DNA of 25,428 nucleotides from Sphaeroforma arctica JP610 (Eukaryota > Opisthokonta > Ichthyosporea > Ichthyophonida). Under the pieces are notes generated by a model. It had not been told where the DNA came from. It saw nothing but the letters and a program-made list of their open reading frames with translations, and searched no databases. Below, piece by piece: positions 13,401 to 22,336 of the stretch (its first letter is position 1; every line of letters starts with the position of its first letter). Position numbers and translations under genes: made by a program. The DNA is taken from positions 55,094 through 80,521 of the forward strand of contig NW_014040348.1 in the NCBI RefSeq assembly GCF_001186125.1, written 5' to 3'.

Positions 13401-14137
13401 GTTGTATACTAGAAAAGTACAATATAAGAGTTTGATATAGCTAAAGATTATAATGGTATGTTTTCGAGGCCTTATGTTTTCGAGGCCTTATACGTATCTA
13501 TATAAATGCGTACAAAAAGTGCACACATTATACACATAAATATACAAAATGTAAATCTTCAGCTAATTGTGAATAGATCTTGAAGGCTAAGAAATTTGAT
13601 TACATATTTATAAGTGAACAAAGATAGACAAATACAAACAAATACACATGATGACGAATAAAACACACATACATACTCAAGTTTATGTATAAACACGCAA
13701 GATAAAAATACTTTGCGACCAATAAGATTCCACACTCAAACGCTCCTACACACGCACACAGTGAATCTATATGTACATTTCGAGAATGTAGATGAGCGTG
13801 TTTATGCTATTACCAGAAACTAGATACTTTGAGTTGATATTAGACAACGGTATATAATTCTGTATTCGGACATGGCGAGGTACGTGATATATGGAAACTA
13901 TAGACAATAATTTTAGACTTTTAGGTGAAGAATACATATGAAAATCTGTATATACTCAGATGCATAAAAAAATGGAATGTGAGATACACGCAAAAGTATA
14001 AAATATCAAATATGTAAATAAATGAAACGCAATACGCACACCCATATATATACATATATGTATACACATACACAAATATATACATATACATATATGTATA
14101 CACACATACACACACACACATATATATATATATATAG

Positions 14138-14170
<33 letters not shown>

Positions 14171-14245
14171 TATAGTANATATATATATATATATATATAT
14201 ATATATANNNNNNNNNNNNNNNNNNNNATAAATAAGTAAAACAAA

Positions 14246-14290
<45 letters not shown>

Positions 14291-15092
14291 CTATCCGCAT
14301 CTGCTGATTCCTGTAATTTACAAACACAGAAACCATCCTACAACATACTATACACTTACCGTTTCCAACACAGTATTCGGGCATACTCGTCCAAACTCCC
14401 GGTTCCACACTCATTATTTGGTGGAGGCACACAGAGTCATCTACATCCTCGGAAAGTGTATTGCCGTCTCCGATATAATTACTCGCACGTGGATCTGAGC
14501 ACACATTGCCCACAGTTTCGGGATCCGCATCACCCCCACCACCTTCTTCCATGACGTCCTCTGTTGCAAATAGTTTAAAAGGTACTATTAGGATTAGGGC
14601 ATGGATTCTTCAAAATACAGGCATTTAGTCATAGTACAATCAGCATATCGGAGCACAATCAGCATATAAATGTACAGTATATGGCATTACTACATAACCA
14701 GTAGAGACAATAACTGTACTCTCTGTGCAATGAAAGATACTGACTAAATGGCTCGATTATTCCGATAACCATCGTGCGTATGGATATATGCACTTGCCAC
14801 ATCACTTGAAGGGTCGTGTTCGGGGCCTCCTGCTCGGAATGCGACAACAATCTAAACTAGAATTCAGAACACAAATTTTAAACTGTTTCTTTTCACATAC
14901 AACTTCAATAGCAATAGCATATTTTCAATTGCAAGATTGTTTGACAGTAATGTACACCTAAAATAGAAGACGCAAATTACACACGGGATCTTATTTGTGT
15001 GCGGCTACAGCAAACTTACGTATGTCTTGAAATTCTCGCTGTGCCGTCGCTGCTTGCGCACACAGGAGCGCTAAACCAACGAGCAGTTTCAT
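7410..15092 (-). CDS. Pentameric ligand-gated ion channel subunit (Cys-loop superfamily), 11 exons
   Basis: Exons on the minus strand: 15092-15020, 14560-14360, 12737-12610, 12141-12010, 11032-10871, 10622-10515, 10144-9992, 9569-9408, 8926-8669, 8246-8083, 7689-7410. All junctions are GT-AG and in phase, giving about 606 residues. Order: signal peptide (MKLLVGLALLCAQAATAQ); a family-atypical region rich in Cys and acidic residues (to ~134); ligand-binding beta-sandwich with SEDTFTVSMVYAAKWKDPRL and AVWRPEFG; an inserted Cys-rich exon (~233-268, starting DVGCCNPGEECAG); the signature DVADFPFDSHNVEL (~281). M1 is NLFPMALIGIMTALTLII, M2 follows DDD, M3 begins near TVVDAVSIL, M4 is LYLYLFVLLVI, and a further hydrophobic segment IVWGVTAGLISLAVWCVVGM follows. 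The Cys after FPFD seen in animal receptors is absent, as in prokaryotic members. The protein should be a plasma-membrane channel gated by an unknown ligand. The acidic DDD before M2 hints at cation selectivity (inference). Confidence 0.78.
9131..9178. repeat. Two-copy 24-bp direct repeat
   Basis: The unit AACGTTAAGTACACACAGCA plus four bases occurs twice back to back, differing at one base near the end. It lies in the intron between channel exons 8 and 9. No function is evident. Confidence 0.85.
9309..9355. repeat. Near-perfect 20-bp inverted repeat with 7-nt loop, intronic
   Basis: The left arm (9309-9328) begins CATGGTAAGTATC and the right arm (9336-9355) is its reverse complement at 19 of 20 positions; the loop is AGCGAGG. 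It sits in the 8927-9407 intron of the channel gene. Transcribed from either strand it would fold into a stable short hairpin. It could be a structured intron element, a small-RNA precursor or the relic of a small palindromic element. The sequence alone does not decide. Confidence 0.85.
11407..11956. repeat. 107-125-bp tandem repeat in the intron before channel exon 5
   Basis: The block CACCAAAGGCATCACAAAGG recurs near 11584, 11709, 11816 and 11930, separated by blocks containing ACACACAACGACCAATCAAT, a CTTGTACACCATAC segment and CGCTTCATTCGAAGC. The 107-bp unit lacks the TTCATTCGAAGC segment. Shorter, more diverged half-units (TCACTACACA-type) precede it from 11407. The array ends about 50 bp before exon 4 (12010-12141). 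Confidence 0.85.
12738..14039. other. AT-rich intron sequence, no gene seen
   Basis: This is most of the long intron (12738-14359) between channel exons 2 and 3. It is AT-rich, and it contains a 17-bp tandem duplication (ATGTTTTCGAGGCCTTAT-like, about 13459-13492). A hydrophobic open frame on the minus strand at 12836-13207 has no recognisable family and no splice logic linking it to the channel, so I do not call it a gene. Confidence 0.6.
14040..14287. repeat. TA/CA microsatellites flanking an assembly gap
   Basis: TA and CA dinucleotide runs dominate from 14040, with a single n at 14178 and a block of 20 n at 14208-14227, then another TA run at about 14253-14287. A gap of exactly 20 n is probably a placeholder, so the true length of this intron is unknown. 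It lies in the channel intron 12738-14359 and does not touch an exon. Confidence 0.95.
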
Positions 15093-15103
15093 GCTGGCTG
15101 AGC

Positions 15104-15115
15104 TATTTATATATA
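15104..15115 (-). promoter_or_regulatory. Candidate TATA box before the channel start codon
   Basis: The minus strand reads TTATATATAAATAG only 12-23 bases before the ATG at 15092. It fits the TATA consensus, but a normal ~30-base spacing would start transcription inside the signal-peptide codons. It may be a chance AT-rich run or part of a very short leader arrangement. Confidence 0.3.
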
Positions 15116-15180
15116 AGTACCGGGTTTTCGAGATATAAGCGCAGTTTGCTTATTAGATTGCAATAACCGCTACTTTCAAT

Positions 15181-15253
15181 GTGTGTTCGTGGATGGCAGT
15201 ACAGTGTGTGTTCGTGGATGGCAGTACAGGGTGTGTTTGTGGATGGTAGTGAC
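15181..15253. repeat. Three-copy 25-bp tandem repeat
   Basis: The unit GTGTGTTCGTGGATGGCAGT plus five bases occurs at 15181, 15206 and, more diverged, at 15231. It lies just upstream of the channel gene and has no coding context. Confidence 0.9.
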
Positions 15254-16744
15254 GATTGCTCCTGTGCGTAACAACTGCCCTAAGTTGTTCACTTGCTATG
15301 ATCTTGTATCGAACGCCGACTATGGGTGGGTGCAAATGCTTAATGCATTCGAGTGTTAACTTATTTGCATTAACATGACTATAAACTTTTAATGTGGGGA
15401 CGAGTCGTGTGAGATTTGAGAATTTCTGGATTTGCAACAACTGTCAAGCACATATTTTTATTTTTTTCAAATAGCGCAACAGACCGCCTCAGGGCGCCTC
15501 TGTACAGTTATATTAAAATTCGAATCATTGTCAAGTTTGATTGGCTATATTTAACGTGCGGTTTAAAGCAGATTTTTGTACTAAAATGAGTTATAATGAT
15601 ACACAAAAATCTAAACCACTAATTTTATTATGAAGAAACCCAACTTTTAACGACAAATTTAGAAAATTGTCATACAACGAAAGTAAAAAAGTGGCTATTT
15701 TTACAAAATAAGAGTTAAAAATACTGCAGCGAGCTTGCAATTTGCATTCTACTACTAGTAAATTTTTAAATGCGTGGGGTCTTGCCAGGGCAACTGCTCT
15801 TTCTCTCTTTCTGTGTGTGTGAGTGAGTGAGTGTGTGTGTGTGTGAGTGTGTGTGTGCGTGAGTTGCGACTTGTGACTTGTGTGAAGTTGTGACTGTATT
15901 TCACATTCTTATATTTTCTTGTATAAAACTGTAGGCCCCACGCCTTCAGCCCTTCACTCCTGTCACTGACATTTATATAAAAATGGTAATTTTGACAGCG
16001 TCAGTCTTAATGTTAGGCAGGCGTATAAGTGACAGGCTTAATGAACGCGGACCTATCGGGCATTTAAAACAGGCATTTAAAAAAAAAAGGAAATAAAAAA
16101 ATAAACTAAAATCGTAAAATGCACGCAGTCTTCTAGGAAAAAAAAAATCGAAAAAACTCCGGGTTAAAAAATAAATAATATTTGGTACATTGTATATTTA
16201 GGAGTATAGGCAGGGCCCTGGCAGGCTCTGATGACTTCACTGAGGCAGGCAGCTGTAGAGTCCATTCAACCTATGGAGCATGGACAGGTCGACAGCGATT
16301 GTGTAAGCCAATATATCTGTGCAGCACACACGATCGACAGAAAGGGCTTTTTAAAATATCATAGCCAGTGAGAGTGTAGCACTGCAGCTCACCAAAAATA
16401 GCTTGTCCAAAGAACTGTTAAAGTTGACTGATTTCAAAGTGTCATTAATTATAACCTTCTGAAAATTAAACAAGAAGGCTATGCATTAATCAATATAATA
16501 GCGAGGTTCATTTCATTTATCTACAATTATACTGGATAAGAGCAATATCACTTCTAATAACACAACTAGTTGACTGATTCGAGAATTATAAAGACCCAAT
16601 GCGCTGCTGACTTGACTGACTGTCTATCAATGGAGTCTCTAGAGTTGACTCTTATAGAATATAGTACCTGATGGCATAAACAGATAAAACAAGTCCGTGA
16701 CTCTGTTTGTGTTATTTATTAGTGTGTTTTATATATAAAATGTA
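15254..16744. other. Intergenic AT-rich DNA, nothing recognised
   Basis: I see no coding exon, RNA gene or paired repeat that I can support here. A GT/GAGT microsatellite occupies about 15811-15863, and A-rich stretches occur near 16080-16150. Short open frames are compatible with chance. Confidence 0.6.
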
Positions 16745-17514
16745 CAGTCATACCTCTTTATATGTCCACCTCTTTAAAGCATCTACCTCATTATATGTCC
16801 AAGTTCTATTTTGGCCAACCCCTTATATATGAGTCCGGTCTTTTCAGACCGGTCCTGCAGCCTGCTCTTAGAGGTTTTAAGGGGTTTCATGTGTGAATAT
16901 TTAACCTTTCACCTCAGCTTGACGGTAACTTTATCTATAATACATACACTAGAGCACGTACAACAATAGATCCTGATGGGAGACACTTCTAGTGGTGAAC
17001 GCTGTTGTGCGAAAGGATGCACTACAACACACCCAGTGAGTGGTGTACACAAATGCGCTGGGATTGAGGTAAAGCCTGTCTACAGTTAAATGCCAGCCAC
17101 CGAATGACATGTGGGAGTCTAGTTTCACTAATAACAGACAGACAGAGCCAGAGGAATTGACACAAAACGCAACTACAACGAGTGAGCCAGGCGGATCGAC
17201 ACCACAGTAAACGCCCAAGCAGAATATATCGTCTGTTATGAAAAGAGTATCTAGTATGATAATAGACAAGCTCACTGTTGGTAAGAAGAAGTAAAATATA
17301 TAAACAGACTGTATTATCAAAGGGGAGCTCCAATACAACAAAAAGAATCAATCTAACAAACAAAGATAAAGGTGGCATCGTGGGTACAATCTAGAAAGCG
17401 GGATACAGCCTAGACCTATCATGGAAAGACAACAATCGCAAGGATTTAGCTAAGAAGGCCGTGCGGGTAGCGCATGCATCATTCGGCGTCAGTATCAAAA
17501 CAATAGGAAGATTC
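16745..17514 (+). mobile_element. Decayed DNA-transposon remnant, possibly pogo/Tigger-like
   Basis: A TA is followed at 16745 by CAGTCATACCTCTTTATATG, which has the CAGT...ACCTC form of pogo/Tigger terminal repeats; a related ACCTCATTATATGTCC copy follows near 16786. A possible ORF start at 16976 encodes a Cys-rich stretch (GERCCAKGCTTTHPVSGVHK). Further on, 17341-17514 reads as a helix-turn-helix-like segment (NLTNKDKGGIVGTI, then AKKAVRVAHASFGVSIKTIG) interrupted by an in-frame TAG at 17392. The frame ends exactly at the LTR-element boundary. No second terminal repeat is visible, so the element is truncated or interrupted. The superfamily is a tentative reading from the ends and the HTH pattern. 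Confidence 0.4.
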
Positions 17515-18038
17515 AGAGACTCATAAAATCCTATCTTTAGAAAAAATAAATAAAAAATATAAAAATACTCTTGACGTCTTTAGTTATTGTCTTAGCCAAT
17601 AACTTACCACTATCAAGAATTACCGACTTAGCCTTCATTCAGACATCTTGTTGGCTTATCGGAGGATCAACTAGGTAACGTTAATAGTCCCTAGAAACCT
17701 ATATTCGGTTGAGCCATCTCGCTACCGAAGTATTTAGATATATAAAATATTGGAAAGTAAATATAGCTCTATTAATAGAACTAGATCAACCTTTTTATGT
17801 TTGGTATTTTACTGAGGCCTTTTAATGGCCTCATCCAGATATCTGATATGTTAAAAGGAAAAGGTTTAATTAATTGAACCATTAAAAACCATTTTAGGAA
17901 ACTTAAGTTCCTCGTGCTATTAAGAGCACATTTAGAAGACTTAAGTTCCTCGTACTATTGAGAGTACGTTTATAATTTGCGTACTGCTTAAGAGTACGTT
18001 TATACATAGAGTCTAATGTGGAGGCCCGGCTTATTACA
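17515..18038 (-). repeat. 3' LTR of the retrotransposon
   Basis: It matches 24859-25384 across its length. Read on the minus strand it begins TGTAATAAGCCGGGCCTCC, but it ends ...TTTTATGAGTCTCT rather than the usual CA. Relative to the 5' LTR it has an extra AT-rich stretch around 17740-17790 and lacks one ~38-bp repeat unit. It contains small hairpins: GAGGCC/GGCCTC (17814-17832), GTGCT/AGCAC (17914-17929), CGTACT/AGTACG (17951-17968 and 17980-17998). Confidence 0.92.
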
Positions 18039-18040
18039 CA

Positions 18041-18050
18041 GCCCCCACCC
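18041..18050 (-). promoter_or_regulatory. Polypurine tract (plus-strand primer site)
   Basis: The minus strand reads GGGTGGGGGC two bases before the 3' LTR begins with TGTAAT. This is the expected place and composition for the polypurine tract that primes second-strand DNA synthesis. Confidence 0.7.
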
Positions 18051-18256
18051 AGCTTTGAGACCCAAGAGAAGCAAGTTGCTCACTCAAGCTGATTATGGGT
18101 CAAAAAGCGAGAAAGGAAAAACGGGTCGAAACATTAAGTAGCATAACATATAATTAATGTTTCTCAGGCGGAGAAGTTAAGTGTTCTCGGTTACCCTGTG
18201 AGTTTTGGGCTTAGGTCCAGTAGGTCCGTGGTGGTCGACTGGACGTTCTTTACGCT

Positions 18257-19620
18257 TCAGTGTCTTAAGCACATATGAAGGATGCGCATTAAGGCTCGGG
18301 ATAAATGCTGTAGGCGGATAAGTTTTAACATCCGTTCCTTCAGACGATGGAAACATGCTATTTTTTTTTCAGCTTGTGACTTATGCAGGCGTTTACGCCA
18401 TTTTCGATTAAAGGATTTTAAATAGTCTTGGTTATCGAAAGCATCTGAAGTCAACTCAGCTATTGTACCGTCTATAAAGCGTGTACGATAGTATGTATAG
18501 CCTCCCTTATCCGTTCTCCATATAATGTCTTTAAATTCAGAACGATCATGAGGGGAATTAGAGTCATGTCTTCTTGCGAGTATACTATCTGTAGTCGGAA
18601 TACGAGTTGTGCCTATATTAAGCGCACTAGAACCATCGGGGTTATTTACCTCGTACGTTCCACTTTTAGTGTCTGCTACAGCGATTATATGTGGATCTAT
18701 TCATTTAGATGTTAATACAGTAGCATCAGAACTACGTTGACGGATGTTAACTCTGTCACCAACCTGATACTCTGCTATCTTCTTGGTAGTGTTCCAAAGC
18801 TTTTGCCTTTTTAATAAGGCTATATTGCGTATATCTCGCAAGCAAGGATATACAACTTTATAAATACGTTGGACCTTCTTTAACCATGGTAACTCATGGC
18901 GATCGGGTTCGTCCTTGTTAAAAGGGATTTGTAACTCACTATATCTGCCACGAAAATAGTGAGCGGGTGTAGCTCCTGTAACCGGATCAGCACACTCGTT
19001 CATCTGTGTTTGTACCCACTTAAGGTGGTACGGCCAATCATCTGCATCATCCGTTAATGCAGTACGCAAGAAAAACTTAAGTCTTCTATGGCGCGTTTCA
19101 TTCGCGCCTTGCGTTTGCGGCTTATATGGCACACCTCTCTTATGGCATATGCCTGATACGAGTACTAGCAATTCCATAACGTCATCGCAGAACTCACTAC
19201 CGTTATCAGTGCACATGATATCCGGCCACCCGAGGTCAGCAAGAACTTGGCAACATAATTCTGCCACGGTCTGCGTATTCTTATCATTTAATGGATAGAG
19301 CAAGTTAAACCGTGACGCCACATCAAAGAAGTGGCAAACGTAACGGTCGCCTGTGTGCTCGGACGTGGGAAGGTCAACCAGATCAATGATGACCCTGCGC
19401 CATGAAACATCTTCAGTCACACTCTTAAGTGGTGCGAAACCATAGCGCTTGATCTGATTGAGATCACAGTCTGTGCATGACTGATATACTCTGTCAACTA
19501 AAGTCTCCAGCTTAGGGTCCCATGTCGCTTAGCATCTTCAAGTGCTTCTACTACGTTCTGGTGCTTCAGCTTATGATGTTACTTCAGCCAAGCAATAATG
19601 TTTTCATCATTCTGCTCTTC
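18257..19620 (-). pseudogene. Integrase domain of pol (DDE, with GPY/F-like module), interrupted
   Basis: The zinc-binding part is near 19580-19470 (HHKLKH ... CTDC, an HHCC pattern). The catalytic core has D in RVIIDLVDLP, D in CTDNGSEF and E in GANETRHRRL, the D,D-35-E triad of retroviral-type integrases that join element DNA to the host chromosome. The C-terminal module follows, with an in-frame TGA at 18701-18703 exactly where K-W-x-G-P-Y has its tryptophan; the text after it is IDPHIIAVADTKSGTYEV. The frame then runs to a TGA at 18257. Other damage: TAA at 19579-19581 just before HHKLKH, and a one-base frameshift near 19525 in a GGG run. Confidence 0.85.
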
Positions 19621-19740
19621 CAGAATAAAGGTAGGGTGTTGAGAATCCACTTGCGTGATCTCTAAGTCTGTAGTGTTTTCAGACTCCTGTCCTGTTTTTG
19701 CATGAGCGTCATAATCGCGCTCATGTGTGTTAGATACACC

Positions 19741-20480
19741 TTACTTATTAAATAGTCGCATTATATGTGTATACGCTTCAGGATTGTCTTTCATTAATCC
19801 CTTTAAAAATAAGGTTTGAAAGACCTCGGGCGTGGACTTTATGTTATTAAACAGAGTCCTAGCTAGAGACTGACGCTTCTTAACAGTGTCATTAGTAGAT
19901 TGTATTTCTTGTGCACAGACGTTAAATGCTGTGTTGCCTTTATACTGCTTAACGTTCAATTGGATAGAGAGTGGAATATCTGATTCTTTGACCTGGTTAA
20001 GGAAGGTCTCAGAAGGGGTCCATTTGGTTGTTCCAATGGGACCTATACGACGCGTCTTCTGGACGGCTCGGGTACCCCTGGACGGCTCGGGTACCCTGAT
20101 ATAGGAAAGTATCTACTTCCCTATCTAAATATATTGGCTCGCATTGAATTATGTTGATCAATTTATTAAGCCATGGATTTTTACTTCGTAATGGGCAACA
20201 CAACGTGATGGTAGCTTTATGTATATAAGCATAATTTAATAGCTGGGCAATTAACTGTCATGGTGGATTAGCCCACGCATTATGTTGGGAGAGGTCTATT
20301 TGAAAGGCGTCTCCCATAGGATGATTTAAAGTCCTGTAATTCGATAGTTGTGCATTATGATGTGCAGCAAACATATCTATGGTATGTGGCCCATATATCT
20401 TTTGAGCCAGTTCAAACCACCTGGGAATACACTTCCAGTCAGTGGCTAGTAACTCACGTACGGATTTATTAAAGTCCGGT
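19741..20480 (-). pseudogene. Domain between RNase H and integrase, DIRS-type methyltransferase-like
   Basis: After RNase H the frame encodes WFELAQ, then TIDMFAAHHNAQLSNY, then AWANPP followed by an in-frame TGA (20258-20260) and QLIAQLLNYA, then CCPLRSKNPWLNKL. The pattern 'D-x-FA-x-x-x-N-x-Q-x-x-x-Y ... NPP[W/F] ... P-x-x-x-x-x-W' is that of the domain found after RNase H in DIRS-like and some gypsy-like elements, often annotated as Dam-type N6-adenine methyltransferase, where NPP[W/F/Y] would be the catalytic motif. The TGA falls on the aromatic position. A 19-bp tandem duplication (20059-20096) then shifts the frame, which continues as a linker to a TAA at 19741-19743. Activity is not shown. 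Confidence 0.6.
20059..20096. repeat. 19-bp tandem duplication causing a frameshift
   Basis: CTGGACGGCTCGGGTACCC occurs twice in exact tandem at 20059-20077 and 20078-20096. Nineteen is not a multiple of three. The pol frame moves from one phase upstream to the phase expected after one extra copy downstream, so this duplication explains the change of frame. Confidence 0.95.
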
Positions 20481-20938
20481 ACGAAGCGTGAAAACATATC
20501 CGGTAAATGGTTATGTATACCTGGCAAATGTTTTATATCAAAATGAAACTTTGATATTGTATCATGCCAGCGACTCAGTAATTGCGAGTCGGGTTTCATC
20601 TCTTTCTTATATTGAAGAGATTTCTGATCACACCTCAGCGTAAATGCTGTTCCGTATAAGTAATCTCGGAAGTGTGTTAGAGCTGCCATTATGGCTAATA
20701 GCTCTTGTTTAACAGTTGGATAATTCAACTGTGAAGCATTCATTGCTCGACTAAAGAATTGTATATATCTAGGTTTGTTATTTATAACCTGATATAATAC
20801 TTCTCCTAAGACTAAGTCTGATGCGTCCGTTGCTATTTCAAACGGCAAGCCATCGACTGGCCCTTGTACAACTGGGGCTTGTTGGACTGCGTGTTTGAAC
20901 GCTTTAAATGCGTCATCACACTCTTTAGTCCACAAGTC
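20480..20938 (-). pseudogene. RNase H domain of pol
   Basis: Landmarks are FEIATDASDLVLGEVLYQ (first acidic residue), NYPTVKQELLAIMAAL (glutamate), FTLRCDQKSLQY (aspartate) and HLPGIHNHLPDMFSRF (last aspartate; the usual N-x-x-A-D has P before D). This is the Ty3/gypsy RNase H arrangement, which degrades the RNA strand after reverse transcription. It is separated from RT by an in-frame TGA at 20939-20941 (KGKL-stop-DLWTKECDDAF), with the same phase on both sides. Confidence 0.9.
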
Positions 20939-21718
20939 TCATAGTTTGCCTTTATGACATCTTAAGTGTCCAAAAGGTTTAAAGTAGTCAGCTAAGTGTG
21001 GCACTCCATCTGAAAAGAAGTTTACAAACCCACACATGCTGTTAACATCTCTTCCTGTAGTTGGTGTTTGCCAATCTAACAGGTGTTCTACCTTACCGGG
21101 GTCGATCTTAATACCTTTCCCAGATATATGGTAGCCTAAGAGCTGTATTTCGCTCATTGCGAAGTGGCATTTCTTCTCGTTAATCTTGAAGTTTTGCTCA
21201 TTGAGTCTCTTAAGGACTCGTCTGACTAATGCGGCGTGTTCGCCCGTAGTCTTAGAAAAGACGACTATGTCATCTATATAGACTTGCACGTTAGGCATGT
21301 TTGCAAACATTTCTTCCATTCCTTGTTGGAAGAATGCTGGTAAAGGGTGTAACCCGAAAGGTGCACCTCTGAACCGGTATTGTTTGCCTTTCCACGTAAA
21401 GCTAAAGTGTTTACGGTGGGGTTCATATACCTGCATTTGACGGTATCCTTGCGCAAGGTCTATAGTTGTAAACACTGTAGCACCTTCCATCATTCGCAGT
21501 AGCTCGTTAATACGAAGTAAGTGAAAGATATGAGTCGGCAATAATTTATTTATTGGACTCATATCTAAACATACTCTGACTTTCTTAAACTGTCCGTCAG
21601 ATTTATGTTGGTCTACGGCTAGCAGTGCTAAGTTAACTGGCGTTTGCTGATAGTTAATTTCTATCACACCATCTGCTAGCCATTTCTCAACTTGTTCTTT
21701 TACAACAGCCTCGTGTCT
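20939..21718 (-). pseudogene. Reverse transcriptase domain of pol
   Basis: The domain is open over its full core. Motifs in order: KWLADGVIEI, RVCLDMSPINKLLP, TIDLAQGYRQMQV (first catalytic D), RFRGAPFGLHPLPAFFQQGM, VYIDDIVVFS (the YxDD box, codons at 21269-21280), and INEKKCHFAMSEIQLLGYHISGKG (only the family pattern is needed: K-C-x-F ... LG-x-x-x-S-x-x-G). These are standard for Ty3/gypsy enzymes that copy element RNA into DNA. In-frame TGA codons flank it at 21719-21721 and 20939-20941. No missing catalytic residue is seen. Confidence 0.93.
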
Positions 21719-22336
21719 TCAGGATACATAGTTCCTTGAGGGGCACTTTAACTGTGTAAAGTCTACCTTGGTTAAGTCAAGGCTAACATATCCGTCGTTA
21801 AAGCGGAATTTTGCCCAATCTGTGATCTTTATTTTCTTATTAACAAGAATTAGATCCATGATTTTGTCCGCAAAGTCAGGTCTTAATGCCTTGACTGTGT
21901 CTGACGGGGGCTTATATGGATTCAGACAGTTATCGTCTGATTGATCCTTTAATGGATCTAAGTTAGTTGGTAGACCAGTTACGGTTATACCTAGAGTGAG
22001 TAAATCACTCATTCCGACTATAATGTCGTACTTCTGTGACATCTTAACTATCACAGCCTGAGTAGTGATACTCCTATCATCAGCCAGGGAGATTTTAACA
22101 TCTGTGGCGATGGTATCACACGTAGCAGTTTTATCATCAGCTAAAATGAGATGAGTTGTTTGTGTTCTCCTTTCGATATCTTTCATTAATGCAAAGCGAT
22201 CGGATATACATGAATTTTTTGAACCAGGATCAATCAACGCAAGGATTTTATTTCCATTGCAATATACAAGGATTATTACACGTTCATCTAAAGAGTCGTT
22301 GTATTGTCTGTGTAATGATTGTACCTGGCAGTACCG
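21719..22336 (-). pseudogene. Retropepsin (protease) domain plus linker to RT
   Basis: Upstream text NKILALIDPGSKNSCISDRF has the hydrophobic-hydrophobic-D-x-G-[ST] form of an aspartic protease active site, but with proline in place of the usual S or T (DPG). The later IIVGMSDLL resembles the conserved C-terminal G-M-[DN]-x-L element. The enzyme would be a homodimer that cleaves the Gag-Pol polyprotein. The frame is continuous with the nucleocapsid region upstream except for one TGA at 22337-22339, and with RT downstream except for the TGA at 21719-21721. Confidence 0.8.

Noticed and set aside
13921-14552. Frames translating to long Tyr-Ile runs
   Set aside because: These are translations of TA microsatellite and of the 20-n gap.
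16949-17378. Two minus-strand frames of 118-130 codons
   Set aside because: The plus strand gives better protein-like text (Cys-rich and HTH segments), so these are probably its complement.
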